Of a stretch of DNA of 64,000 nt, positions 27,668 through 36,392 are shown in pieces. The translations under genes were made by a program, and so were the position numbers. This DNA is from Inhella crocodyli (lineage in GTDB: Bacteria; Pseudomonadota; Gammaproteobacteria; Burkholderiales; Burkholderiaceae_C): positions 124,001-188,000 of the forward strand of contig NZ_SACM01000005.1 in the NCBI RefSeq assembly GCF_004004565.1, given 5' to 3'. Below the pieces are notes generated by a model. It was not told where the DNA came from, ran no database searches, and saw only the letters and a program-made list of their open reading frames with translations. Position 1 is the stretch's first letter; each line of letters begins with the position of its first letter.

Positions 27668-28414
27668 ATGTCAGGCATGCACACCGCCCTGCCCCCCATT
27701 CGCACCGAACCGCTGCGCACCGCTTGCTCGGCCTGCAATCTGCGCGAACTTTGCCTGCCCCTGGGCCTGAGCAGTGCCGACATGGAGAAGCTGGACGGCT
27801 TGATCAGCACGCGGCGCACGGTCCCTCGCGGGGAGAGCCTGTTCCGGGCGAACGAGCCCTTCCATGCGCTGTACGCCGTACGCACCGGTTTTTTCAAGAC
27901 CTGCCTCAGCGCCGAAGACGGGCGGGTGCAGGTCACCGGCTTCCAGATGGCCGGTGAACTCCTGGGCTTGGACGGCATCGGCAGCGGCAACCACACGGTG
28001 GACGCCCAGGCGCTGGAAGACTCGTCGGTGTGCGTGCTGCCCTTCTCCGACCTGGAGAACCTGGCGCGCGAGTTCGGTGCGCTGCAGATGCAGCTGCACA
28101 AGATCATGAGCCGCGAGATCGTGCGCGACCACGGCGTCATGATGCTGCTGGGCAGCATGCGCGCCGAGGAGCGCGTGGCCGCCTTCTTGCTGAACCTGAC
28201 CCAGCGCCTGCAAGCCCGCGGCTACTCGGCCAACGAGGTGGTGCTGCGCATGACGCGCGAAGAGATCGGCTCCTACCTGGGCTTGAAGCTGGAAACGGTG
28301 AGCCGCACCTTCAGCCGCTTCCAGGACGACGGCATCTTGGACGTCAAGCAGCGTCAGATCACCGTCAAATCGCCCGAGGCCCTGCAGCGCCTGGTGTCCA
28401 CCGCCGCCTGCTGA
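27668..28414 (+). CDS. fnr: FNR/ANR-type oxygen-sensing transcription regulator
   Basis: Global regulator that binds TTGAT-n4-ATCAA when its [4Fe-4S] cluster is intact. The 248-residue protein has the N-terminal cysteines in CSACNLREL with the following Cys, and a later cysteine in SSVCVLPF, giving four cluster ligands. It also has the cyclic-nucleotide-like beta barrel and the recognition helix ETVSRTFSRFQ. The start could also be the ATG at 27677. Targets visible here are hemN and the cbb3 operon. Confidence 0.93.
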   Translation: MSGMHTALPPIRTEPLRTACSACNLRELCLPLGLSSADMEKLDGLISTRRTVPRGESLFRANEPFHALYAVRTGFFKTCLSAEDGRVQVTGFQMAGELLGLDGIGSGNHTVDAQALEDSSVCVLPFSDLENLAREFGALQMQLHKIMSREIVRDHGVMMLLGSMRAEERVAAFLLNLTQRLQARGYSANEVVLRMTREEIGSYLGLKLETVSRTFSRFQDDGILDVKQRQITVKSPEALQRLVSTAAC

Positions 28415-28454
28415 GGTTTTGCTGCACTGCACAAAGCAGGCGTAGCATGGGCCC

Positions 28455-29753
28455 ATGCCCGATGCCCAACGCCCGCAAGTGCTCATCGTGGGGTGCGGCT
28501 TCGGCGGCCTGGAGGCCGCCCGAGCCCTTCGCCACGCCCCGGTCGACGTGACGATCGTCGATCGCAGCAACCACCACCTGTTCCAGCCCCTGCTCTACCA
28601 AGTCGCCACCGGCGGCTTGTCGGCCCCGTCGATTGCCGCGCCGGCGCGCAGCTTGTTCCGCGGCCAACGCAACGTGACCACCTTGCTGGGCGAGGTGGTG
28701 GGGATCGACGCCGACGCGCGCCTCGTGCAGCTGGCCGACGGTCGCCAGTTGCCCTTCGATCACCTGATCGTCGCGGCAGGCGCCACCCACAGCTACTTCG
28801 GTCGCGACGACTGGGCGGCGCACGCCCCGGGCCTGAAGAGCCTGGACGACGCCTTTGAGATCCGACGCCGGCTGCTGCTGGCGTTCGAGCAGGCCGAACT
28901 GCGGGCCGACACCGAGGCGCTGAACTTCGTGGTCGTGGGCGGTGGCCCCACGGGGGTCGAACTGGCGGGCACCATGGCCGAGATCGCCCGCCACACCCTG
29001 CGCGACGAGTTCCGTCGCATCGACCCTGCCCGCGCCCGCGTGGTGCTGCTGGAGGGCGGCCCCCGCGTGCTCGCCGCCATGCCCGAGGGCCTGAGCGAGA
29101 GCGCCCGCCAGCAGCTGCAGCGCTTGGGCGTGGACGTGCGCACCGGGGCCCGCGTGACGGCCATCGACGCCGAAGGCCTGCAGGTCGACGGGGCCGATGG
29201 CCCCTACCGACTGGCCAGCGCCTGCACCGTGTGGGCGGCCGGCGTGGCCGCCTCGCCCCTGGGCCGCGTGCTGGCCGGGGCCACGGGCTGCGCCCTGGAC
29301 CGGGCCGGTCGGGTCCTGGTGGCGCCCGATCTCAGCCTGCCGGGTCACCCCGCGATCAGCGTGATCGGCGACCTGGCCGCCGCGCAGAGCCATGTCGCGG
29401 GCCGTCCCCCCAAACCCGTGCCCGGCGTGTCGCCGGGCGCCAAGCAGATGGGGCGAACGGCCGCGCGCAACCTGCTGGCGCGGCTGGACGGCAAGCCCAC
29501 GCAGGCCTTCCGCTACCGCGACTACGGCAACCTGGCCACCCTGGGGCGGCACAGCGCCGTGGTCGACCTGGCCACCCCCCTGGGCCCGCTGCGCTTTTCG
29601 GGCTGGGCGGCCTGGGTGTTCTGGCTCTTCGCCCACGTGTACTTTTTGATCGGCTTTCGCAACCGCCTGGTGGTGCTGATGGACTGGGCCTGGGCGTACT
29701 GGACGCACGAGCGCCACGCCCGCGTCGTCACCACCCTGCAGCCGCGCGAGTGA
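28455..29753 (+). CDS. type II NADH dehydrogenase-like FAD oxidoreductase
   Basis: A 432-residue NDH-2 family flavoprotein that would pass electrons from NADH to quinone without proton pumping. Two dinucleotide sites are present: VLIVGCGFGGLEAAR at the start (FAD) and FVVVGGGPTGVELAG in the middle (NAD). The C-terminal 60 residues contain the hydrophobic FWLFAHVYFLIGFRNRLVV, expected to anchor it to the membrane. Its stop abuts the stop of the convergent ugd gene with no intervening base, so no terminator fits between them. Confidence 0.9.
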   Translation: MPDAQRPQVLIVGCGFGGLEAARALRHAPVDVTIVDRSNHHLFQPLLYQVATGGLSAPSIAAPARSLFRGQRNVTTLLGEVVGIDADARLVQLADGRQLPFDHLIVAAGATHSYFGRDDWAAHAPGLKSLDDAFEIRRRLLLAFEQAELRADTEALNFVVVGGGPTGVELAGTMAEIARHTLRDEFRRIDPARARVVLLEGGPRVLAAMPEGLSESARQQLQRLGVDVRTGARVTAIDAEGLQVDGADGPYRLASACTVWAAGVAASPLGRVLAGATGCALDRAGRVLVAPDLSLPGHPAISVIGDLAAAQSHVAGRPPKPVPGVSPGAKQMGRTAARNLLARLDGKPTQAFRYRDYGNLATLGRHSAVVDLATPLGPLRFSGWAAWVFWLFAHVYFLIGFRNRLVVLMDWAWAYWTHERHARVVTTLQPRE

Positions 29754-31121
29754 TCAGGCGCGCAGGCGCTCGGGCGCCGCGGCCAGCAGGGATGGCGCCG
29801 TGCCGCGGCCGATGCCCACGTGCTCGAAACCCAGCGCCCGCACCGTGGCCGGGTCGTAGAGGTTGCGACCGTCGTAAACGATGGGCTGCGCCATCGCGGC
29901 CCGCAATCGCTCGAAGTCCGGGCTGCGGAATTCGCGCCACTCGGTGACCACGAGGAGGGCATCCGCCCCACGCGCGGCGGCGTACGGGTCGGGCGCGTAC
30001 TGCAAGCCGCTCAGGTCGGGCCAGCGGGCGGCCGCGCTGGCCATGGCGATCGGGTCGTAGCCCGCCACCTCGGCGCCGCGGGCCAGCAGCTCTTCGATCA
30101 GCACGCGGCTCGGCGCTTCGCGCACGTCGTCGGTTCCCGGCTTGAAGGCCAAGCCCCACACGGCAAAGCGCCGGCCGCGCAAGTCCGGGCCGAAGCGCTG
30201 CACCACGCGCGCCGCCAACAGCTGGCGTTGCCGGTCGTTGACGGCCAGCGTGGCGTCCAGCAACTGGGAGCCCACGCCATGGGTGTGGCCCAGGTGGGCC
30301 AGGGCCTTGACGTCCTTGGGGAAACACGAGCCGCCCCACCCGCAGCCCGCGTACAGAAAGTGCGTGCCAATGCGCGGGTCGCTGCCCACGCCCTGGCGCA
30401 CCTGCTCGACGTCGGCACCGACCGCGTCGGCGAGCAGCGCCATTTCGTTCATGAAACTGATGCGCAGGGCCAGCATGGCGTTGGCGGCGTACTTGGTCAG
30501 CTCGGCGCTGCGCGCGTCCATGGTCAAGAGGCGATCGCGGTTGCGCAGGAAAGGCGCGTACAGCGAGCGCAGCATGTACATCGCACGGTCGTCGTCGGCG
30601 CCCACGATCACGCGGTCGGGCGACATGAAGTCGTCGACGGCAGCGCCCTCCTTCAGAAACTCCGGGTTGGACACCACCGAGAAGGGCAGCACCGCCGCCC
30701 GCTGGTGCAACTCGCTGGCGATGACACCGCGCACCCGCTCGGCCGAGCCCACGGGCACCGTGCTCTTGTTGACCACCACCTTGTAATCGTTCATGTACCG
30801 GCCGATGCTGCTCGCGGCCGCCAACACGTGGCGCAGGTCGGCCGAGCCGTCTTCCGCCGACGGCGTGCCCACGGCGATGAACACGATGGAGCCGTGCGCC
30901 ACGGCGGCGGCGGCATCGGTGTCGAAGCGCAAGCGGCCGGCGGCCAGGTTGCGCGCCACCAAGTCGGCCAGGCCCGGCTCGTGGATGGGCATCTCGGCCC
31001 GCTGCAAGCCGGCGACGCGGGCCTCGTCCACGTCCAGACCGACCACGCTGTTGCCCATTTCCGCCAAGCAGGCGGCGGTGACGAGGCCCACATAGCCTGC
31101 GCCGATCACGGTGATCTTCAT
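29754..31121 (-). CDS. ugd: UDP-glucose 6-dehydrogenase
   Basis: Oxidises UDP-glucose to UDP-glucuronate. The 455-residue protein has the NAD site ITVIGAGYVGLVTAACLAE, the catalytic cysteine in GWGGSCFPKD and the C-terminal UDP-binding domain. ATG at 31121 has GGAG 6 bases upstream; the frame beyond it is not family-like. A Pho box with three half sites and the same spacer and -10 as plcP and pstS lies directly upstream. It therefore probably supplies UDP-glucuronate when phosphate is scarce, for example for glucuronosyl diacylglycerol made by the agt product. Capsule or LPS use is the alternative. Confidence 0.95.
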   Translation of the reverse strand: MKITVIGAGYVGLVTAACLAEMGNSVVGLDVDEARVAGLQRAEMPIHEPGLADLVARNLAAGRLRFDTDAAAAVAHGSIVFIAVGTPSAEDGSADLRHVLAAASSIGRYMNDYKVVVNKSTVPVGSAERVRGVIASELHQRAAVLPFSVVSNPEFLKEGAAVDDFMSPDRVIVGADDDRAMYMLRSLYAPFLRNRDRLLTMDARSAELTKYAANAMLALRISFMNEMALLADAVGADVEQVRQGVGSDPRIGTHFLYAGCGWGGSCFPKDVKALAHLGHTHGVGSQLLDATLAVNDRQRQLLAARVVQRFGPDLRGRRFAVWGLAFKPGTDDVREAPSRVLIEELLARGAEVAGYDPIAMASAAARWPDLSGLQYAPDPYAAARGADALLVVTEWREFRSPDFERLRAAMAQPIVYDGRNLYDPATVRALGFEHVGIGRGTAPSLLAAAPERLRA

Positions 31122-31153
31122 GCGTGCTCCAAGCGCCAGGAGGGCGCCTGGGC

Positions 31154-31198
31154 ATGGTGCAAAGCGGCCGTGACGCCGCCATGACGCCACCGTGAAGC
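31154..31198 (-). promoter_or_regulatory. Pho box (three half sites) and -10 of ugd
   Basis: On the minus strand the half sites GCTTCAC (31198-31192), GCGTCAT (31187-31181) and GCGTCAC (31176-31170) repeat every 11 bp. A 10-bp spacer and CACCAT (31159-31154) follow. The predicted transcript starts near 31147, about 26 bases before the ATG. Box, spacer and -10 match the promoter at 16697-16730 almost exactly. Confidence 0.8.
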
Positions 31199-31230
31199 TT
31201 GGGTGTCGCTTCAGCGACGCCCGGTGTGGG

Positions 31231-31449
31231 TCAGCGTTTGCCGCCCGTGGCAGCGTGGTTGCGCGCTTCCACCGCCGGCCGCTCGGGCGCCTGCTTGGCT
31301 TGAGGCTGGATGACCTCGTCGGCGTTGCGGATGGCGATCACGGCCGTCGTCGTGCCGGCCACCACGGCCGACAGCGGCAAAGCCAACACCAAGAACATGA
31401 ATCGGGTGCGCCACCAAGGTTGACGCGGCATGGGGTTGCGGGGGTTCAT
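31231..31449 (-). CDS. short FixH/CcoH-like membrane protein
   Basis: A 72-residue protein with one hydrophobic segment (RFMFLVLALPLSAVVAG) after a short basic N-terminus containing PWW. It lies where ccoH/fixH stands in cbb3 oxidase clusters, 30 bp after ccoG. The length is well under half of the usual 150-170 residues, and the periplasmic FixH domain is missing. Short forms like this occur in related bacteria. It may still help cbb3 subunit assembly. The identity rests mainly on position and the PWW-membrane pattern. Confidence 0.6.
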   Translation of the reverse strand: MNPRNPMPRQPWWRTRFMFLVLALPLSAVVAGTTTAVIAIRNADEVIQPQAKQAPERPAVEARNHAATGGKR

Positions 31450-31479
31450 GGCATGACTCCAAGCGGTGCGGGCACCCGG

Positions 31480-32910
31480 TCAGCGGGGCACGACGAAGGT
31501 GGACGATTCGATCACTGCCAACGCGCCGTCGCGTTCCGAGGCGAGCCGCTCGACCACGAAGCGAACCGGGTGGGCGCCGTCTTTCGGCGGCGCGGTGTTG
31601 GCCGGCAGGTGCACGCTGACCGGCACCCAGCGCGCCTCGATGCTGGCCAGTTGAACCTCGGCCGGTGTGCCGAGTTGCAGGCCCGGTACGTCTTGGCTCT
31701 CCACGCGAATGCGGTAGGTTTGGCCGCGCTCGACGAGGTTCATCAGCTGCAGGCGGTACACGTTTTCCAACTGGCCCTGCTCGTTCCAGCGCGCCAAGGC
31801 GCCTCGGTCGCGCACGACGTCGAACCGCAGCGGCGGGCGCATCCACAAGCTCACGCCCACGGCCGCGATGATGAGCCACATCACCGCGGTGTACACCCAC
31901 ACGCGCGGCCGCAGCACGCGCAGGAACTCGGTCTTGCGGTCCAGGTGCTGCTCGATGCCGTTCTCGGTGTCGTAGCGCACCAAGCCACGTGCGTAGCCCA
32001 TCTTGTCCATGACCTGGTCGCAGGCGTCCACGCAGGCGGCGCAGCCGATGCACTCGTACTGCAGCCCCTTGCGGATGTCGATGCCGGTCGGACAGACCTG
32101 CACGCACAGGCCGCAATCGATGCAATCGCCCAGGTTCTTCGCCTTCAGGTCGTCCTTGCGCCCGCGGGGCCCGCGCGGCTCGCCGCGTTCTGCATCGTAG
32201 CCAATGATGAGCGTGTCGCGGTCGAACATCGCGCTCTGGAATCGCGCGTACGGGCACATGTACTTGCACACCTGCTCGCGCAGAAAGCCGGCGTTGCCCC
32301 AGGTGGCCAGGCTGTAGAAAAAGATCCAAAAGGTCTGCCACGGGCCCAGGTTCGCCGTGATCACCTCCGACGCCAGCGTTCGGATGGGCGTGAAGTAGCC
32401 CACGAAGGTGAAGCCCGTGATGAGCGCGATGGCCAACCACGCGCCGTGCTTGCTGACCCGGCGCCAGACCTTGTCCCAGGTCCACGGCGCCGTGTCCAGG
32501 CGCTCGCGCTGGATCTTGCTGCCATCGATCTTCTGCTCGACCCACAGGAAGATGGACGTGTAGACCGTTTGCGGGCAGGCGTACCCGCACCACAAACGCC
32601 CGGCCACCGCGGTGAACAGGAACAGCGCATAGGCGCAAACGACCAGCAGCGCCGTGAGGTAGATGAAGTCCTGCGGGTAGAACACCAAGCCCAGCAGGTA
32701 AAAGCGCCGGGCCTCCAGGTCGAACAGCACCGCCTGGCGGCTGCCCATCTCGGTGGCCCATTGCAGCCATGGCAAGCCGTAGAACACGGCCTGCGTGAGG
32801 AACACGAACACCCAGCGCCAGCTTTGGAACCGGCCGTGAATCTCGCGGGGGTGGATCTTCTGGCGCTTCTTGTAAAGCGACACCACCGCTGGCGCAGGGG
32901 AGGTGCTCAT
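31480..32910 (-). CDS. ccoG: cytochrome c oxidase accessory protein CcoG
   Basis: Membrane ferredoxin-like protein needed for cbb3 oxidase maturation, thought to reduce copper for CcoI/CcoN delivery. The 476-residue protein has several membrane helices, the conserved WCGYACPQTVY and VCKYMCPYARFQ motifs, and two ferredoxin clusters (CIDCGLCVQVCPTG and CIGCAACVDACDQ). A C-terminal immunoglobulin-like FixG domain follows. It starts 7 bp after ccoP and belongs to the same transcript. Confidence 0.95.
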   Translation of the reverse strand: MSTSPAPAVVSLYKKRQKIHPREIHGRFQSWRWVFVFLTQAVFYGLPWLQWATEMGSRQAVLFDLEARRFYLLGLVFYPQDFIYLTALLVVCAYALFLFTAVAGRLWCGYACPQTVYTSIFLWVEQKIDGSKIQRERLDTAPWTWDKVWRRVSKHGAWLAIALITGFTFVGYFTPIRTLASEVITANLGPWQTFWIFFYSLATWGNAGFLREQVCKYMCPYARFQSAMFDRDTLIIGYDAERGEPRGPRGRKDDLKAKNLGDCIDCGLCVQVCPTGIDIRKGLQYECIGCAACVDACDQVMDKMGYARGLVRYDTENGIEQHLDRKTEFLRVLRPRVWVYTAVMWLIIAAVGVSLWMRPPLRFDVVRDRGALARWNEQGQLENVYRLQLMNLVERGQTYRIRVESQDVPGLQLGTPAEVQLASIEARWVPVSVHLPANTAPPKDGAHPVRFVVERLASERDGALAVIESSTFVVPR

Positions 32911-32917
32911 CGTGCCC

Positions 32918-33838
32918 TTACTTGGCAGCCACGGCGGCCGACTTCGGCGCCGACAGGCTCCAGACGTAGCCCGCCAGCACGTGGATTTGCTCGGGCGTCA
33001 GCAACTGGTTCTGCGCCGGCATCACGTTGTGCTTGCCGTTCTGGATCATGGCCAGGATGGCGGCCTCGCCCCAGCCGTGCAGCCAGATCTTGTCGTTCAA
33101 GCGAGGCGCGCCCAAGGCCGTGTTGCCCTCGCCCTTGCTGCCGTGGCACGCCGCGCAGGCGGCGAACTTCGGTTGACCCAGTTGGGCCTTCAGGCTGTCG
33201 TGGGCGCTGCCGGACAAGCTCAGCACGTAGTGGGCCAGGTTGCGCTGGTCCTCGCTGCCGCCGACGGCAGCGGCCATCGGGGGCATGTTGCCCTCGCGGC
33301 CTTGCGCGATGGTTTGCTTGATGGTGTCGAACTGCCCGCCCCACAGCCAGTCGCTGTCGGTCAAATTCGGGAAGCCCTTGCTGCCCTTGGCGTCAGAGCC
33401 GTGGCACTGCGCGCAGTTGTTGATGAACAAGCGCTGGCCGATGGCCATGGCCTCTGGCTGCTGGGCCAATTGCTCGGGCCCCATGGCCGTGAACTTGGCG
33501 TACAGCGGGGCCACCTTGGCGTTGGCCGCATCTTGTTCGGCCTGCAACTGGCCCTCTTGGCTCCACTTGAGCGCGCCAGCCGACGAGCCCAACCCGGGGT
33601 AGAAGTACAGGTAGATGGCCGCGAACACCACGGTGATGATGAACAGGCCCAGCCACCACCGGGGCAGCGGGTTGTTCATTTCACGCAGGTCCTCGTCCCA
33701 CACGTGGCCGGTGGTGCCGTCGTCGGACATCGCGGTCGTTTTGCTGCTCGCGATCAGCAGCCACAGGCAAAAGGCCAGGCCCAGGACGGTCACGATCGCG
33801 ACGTACCACGACCATCCGCTGGAGAAAAAGTCACTCAC
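32918..33838 (-). CDS. ccoP: cbb3-type cytochrome c oxidase subunit III (dihaem)
   Basis: Membrane-anchored dihaem cytochrome c that feeds electrons to CcoO/CcoN. The 306-residue protein has one N-terminal helix, the conserved WDEDLREMNNPLPRWW segment, and two haem sites, CAQCH and CAACH, with later axial methionines (NMPPM, NVMPAQ). The start is GTG at 33838 and overlaps the end of ccoQ by 8 bp. Confidence 0.96.
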   Translation of the reverse strand: MSDFFSSGWSWYVAIVTVLGLAFCLWLLIASSKTTAMSDDGTTGHVWDEDLREMNNPLPRWWLGLFIITVVFAAIYLYFYPGLGSSAGALKWSQEGQLQAEQDAANAKVAPLYAKFTAMGPEQLAQQPEAMAIGQRLFINNCAQCHGSDAKGSKGFPNLTDSDWLWGGQFDTIKQTIAQGREGNMPPMAAAVGGSEDQRNLAHYVLSLSGSAHDSLKAQLGQPKFAACAACHGSKGEGNTALGAPRLNDKIWLHGWGEAAILAMIQNGKHNVMPAQNQLLTPEQIHVLAGYVWSLSAPKSAAVAAK

Positions 33839-34004
33839 GAGGGGCTCCTTGCTGAGTAGTCTCGTCGTCGGTAAAGGGCAACGCGGCGGCCTGCGCGTGG
33901 CTGGACTGCTCGGCGGGGCGCCAGGTGCGCCACACCACCAGCACGAAGGCCACGAAGCCCAGCAGCGTGGCGGCGCTGCGCAGCGTGTTCAGGTCCCAAT
34001 TCAT
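33831..34004 (-). CDS. ccoQ: cbb3-type oxidase subunit CcoQ
   Basis: A 57-residue single-helix protein ([20 protein letters not shown]...) in the canonical position between ccoO and ccoP. CcoQ stabilises the oxidase complex. The hydrophobic stretch ends in VVWRTWRP and is followed by a short acidic tail. The start overlaps the ccoO stop (ATGA) and the stop lies inside ccoP, which supports translation as part of the operon. Confidence 0.85.
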   Translation of the reverse strand: MNWDLNTLRSAATLLGFVAFVLVVWRTWRPAEQSSHAQAAALPFTDDETTQQGAPRE

Positions 34005-34669
34005 GGCGTGACCCCCGACGAAGCGGCCGCCTGCTGGGCCTTGGCCGCTTCACGCGGTGCCGTGCCCATGACCTGCAGGTAGGCGATCAAGGCTTCCATC
34101 TCGGTCTTGCCCTTCACGGCCTCCCCCGCGGCCTCGATCTCGCTGTCGCTGTAGGGCACTCCCACCAAGCGCAGGGCCTTCATGCGAGGCGCCATGCCAG
34201 CGGGGTTGACCGTGGCCGTCGCCAACCAGGGGTAGGCCGGCATGTTGGACTCGGGCACCAGGTCGCGCGGGTTCGTCAGGTGGAGGCGGTGCCACTCGTC
34301 CGAGTACCGGCCGCCCACGCGGTGCAGGTCGGGGCCCGTGCGCTTGCTGCCCCACTGGAAGGGGTGGTCGTACACGAACTCACCCGCCTTGCTGTACTCG
34401 CCGTAGCGCAGGGTCTCGGCGCGGAAGGGGCGAATCATCTGCGAGTGGCAGTTGTAGCAACCCTCGCGGAGGTAGACATCGCGCCCGGCCAGTTGCAGGG
34501 CGCTATACGGCTTAAGGCCGGGCGCCGCTTCCGTGGTGCTGCGCTGGAAGAAGAGCGGCACGATCTCAACCAGGCCGCCGAAGGCGACGGCCACGAGGAT
34601 CAGCACGATCATCAGGAAGTTGTTGGTCTCGATGCGCTCGTGACCGCGAACAGGCTTGTTGTCAGCCAT
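34001..34669 (-). CDS. ccoO: cbb3-type cytochrome c oxidase subunit II (monohaem)
   Basis: Membrane-anchored monohaem cytochrome c. The 222-residue protein has an N-terminal helix, the haem site CYNCH in [17 protein letters not shown], and the axial-methionine segment [10 protein letters not shown]. It lies 10 bp after ccoN. Confidence 0.97.
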   Translation of the reverse strand: MADNKPVRGHERIETNNFLMIVLILVAVAFGGLVEIVPLFFQRSTTEAAPGLKPYSALQLAGRDVYLREGCYNCHSQMIRPFRAETLRYGEYSKAGEFVYDHPFQWGSKRTGPDLHRVGGRYSDEWHRLHLTNPRDLVPESNMPAYPWLATATVNPAGMAPRMKALRLVGVPYSDSEIEAAGEAVKGKTEMEALIAYLQVMGTAPREAAKAQQAAASSGVTP

Positions 34670-34679
34670 GGGGTTCTCC

Positions 34680-36116
34680 TTAAGCCGCGGCCAGTTTGGG
34701 GGCCGTCACCAGGGCCTTGCGGCCCTTGACGGTCATCCAAACGTTCCAGGCCATCACGAACATCCCGCTCAGGTACAGCAAGCCGCCGACCAAACGGATC
34801 AGGTAGTAGGGGTAGGTGGCCTTCACGCTCTCGACGAAGCTGTAAACCAGCGTGCCGTCGGCGTGCGTGGCGCGCCACATCAGGCCCTGCATGACGCCGG
34901 CGATCCACATCGCGGCGATGTACAGCACGATGCCCAAGGTGGCGATCCAGAAGTGCAGCTCGATGGCGCGCTTGCTGTGCATGCCCGGCAGGCCCCACAG
35001 GCGCGGGATCAGCGAGTACAGCGCGCCCATCGACACCAAGCCCACCCAGCCCAAGGCACCGCTGTGCACGTGGCCGATGGTCCAGTCGGTGTAGTGGCTC
35101 AGGGCGTTCACCGTCTTGATGGACATCATGGGGCCCTCGAAGGTGCTCATGCCGTAGAACGACAGGGACACGATCAAGAACTTGAGCACCGGGTCGTCGC
35201 GCAGTTTGTGCCACGCCCCGCTCAAGGTCATGATGCCGTTGATCATGCCGCCCCAGCTGGGGGCCAGCAGCACCAAGCTGAACACCATGCCCAGGCTTTG
35301 CGCCCAGTCGGGCAAGGCCGTGTAGTGCAGGTGGTGCGGACCCGCCCACATGTACGTGAAGATCAGGGCCCAGAAGTGCACGATGGACAGGCGGTAGCTG
35401 TACACCGGCCGTTCGGCCTGCTTGGGGATGTAGTAGTACATGATCCCCAGGAAACCGGCCGTCAGGAAGAAGCCCACGGCGTTGTGGCCGTACCACCACT
35501 GCACCATGGCGTCTTGCACGCCGGCATAGGCGCTGTAGCTCTTCCAGAAGCTCACCGGCACGGCCGCGCTGTTCACGATGTGCAGCAGGGCCACCGTGAT
35601 GATGAAGGCACCGAAGAACCAGTTGGCCACGTAGATGTGCTTGACCTTGCGGATGCCCACCGTGCCGAAGAAAACGACGGCGTAGGCGACCCACACGACC
35701 GCGATCAGCAAGTCGATGGGCCACTCCAACTCGGCGTATTCCTTGCCGCTGGTGATGCCCAGCGGCAGCGTCACCGCGGCCAGCAAGATGATGAGCTGCC
35801 AGCCCCAGAACGTGAACCACGCCAACTTGGGCAGGAACAGGCGGGTGAGGCCGGTGCGCTGCACCACGTGGTAGCTGGTGGCGAACAGCACGCTGCCACC
35901 GAACGCGAAGATCACCGCGTTCGTGTGCAAGGGTCGCAGTCGGCCGTAGCTGAGCCAAGAAATGCCAGCAGTGAGGTCGGGGAAGGCCAGTTGGGCGGCA
36001 ATCACCACCCCCACCAGCATGCCCACGATGCCCCAAACGACCGCCATCAGCGCAAAGGCGCGGACGGGGCCGTCTTCGTAGGCGGCCACTGCCGCCCGGG
36101 TGTCAGGTCGCGTCAT
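34680..36116 (-). CDS. ccoN: cbb3-type cytochrome c oxidase subunit I
   Basis: Catalytic haem-copper subunit reducing oxygen to water with proton pumping, of high oxygen affinity. The 478-residue protein has about 12 membrane helices and the conserved histidines (for example [53 protein letters not shown]). ATG at 36116 is chosen; the upstream extension is not family-like. An FNR box is centred about 63 bp upstream. Confidence 0.97.
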   Translation of the reverse strand: MTRPDTRAAVAAYEDGPVRAFALMAVVWGIVGMLVGVVIAAQLAFPDLTAGISWLSYGRLRPLHTNAVIFAFGGSVLFATSYHVVQRTGLTRLFLPKLAWFTFWGWQLIILLAAVTLPLGITSGKEYAELEWPIDLLIAVVWVAYAVVFFGTVGIRKVKHIYVANWFFGAFIITVALLHIVNSAAVPVSFWKSYSAYAGVQDAMVQWWYGHNAVGFFLTAGFLGIMYYYIPKQAERPVYSYRLSIVHFWALIFTYMWAGPHHLHYTALPDWAQSLGMVFSLVLLAPSWGGMINGIMTLSGAWHKLRDDPVLKFLIVSLSFYGMSTFEGPMMSIKTVNALSHYTDWTIGHVHSGALGWVGLVSMGALYSLIPRLWGLPGMHSKRAIELHFWIATLGIVLYIAAMWIAGVMQGLMWRATHADGTLVYSFVESVKATYPYYLIRLVGGLLYLSGMFVMAWNVWMTVKGRKALVTAPKLAAA

Positions 36117-36144
36117 CGAAGAAGTCCTCCATGGGATGCCTGGC

Positions 36145-36186
36145 ATTCTTCAGGCTCGCTCCCTTGAAGGAGTTGACGCGCGTCAA
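36145..36186 (-). promoter_or_regulatory. FNR/ANR-activated promoter of ccoN
   Basis: The perfect palindrome TTGACGCGCGTCAA (36173-36186) fits the TTGAc-n4-gTCAA form of FNR/ANR sites. A -10-like AAGAAT (minus strand, 36150-36145) is placed so that the box centre is near -41.5, the classic class II activator position. The box starts two bases downstream of the ccoS stop. Confidence 0.8.
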
Positions 36187-36187
36187 G

Positions 36188-36364
36188 TTAAGGGGGGTTC
36201 TCTCGCCCCGGCCCGTCGGCTTTGAGTTCTGAATCCGACAGGATGCGCTCGCCCTCGGCCTCGATGTCGTCGAACTGCCCCCCTTGCAGCGCCCAGGCGA
36301 ACACGCCCAGGACGAGCAAGGCCAGCAGCACCGACACGGGCACCAAGAGGTAGAGGATGTCCAT
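36188..36364 (-). CDS. ccoS: cbb3 oxidase maturation protein CcoS
   Basis: A 58-residue single-helix protein (MDILYLLVPVSVLLALLVLG) followed by the conserved QGGQFDDIEAEGERIL segment. CcoS is required for haem and copper insertion into cbb3 oxidase. It lies between ccoI and ccoN. The gene is shorter than many ORF cut-offs and easily missed. Confidence 0.88.
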   Translation of the reverse strand: MDILYLLVPVSVLLALLVLGVFAWALQGGQFDDIEAEGERILSDSELKADGPGRENPP

Positions 36365-36392
36365 GGGACGGGATTGTGGGCCGCCGTGGCCT

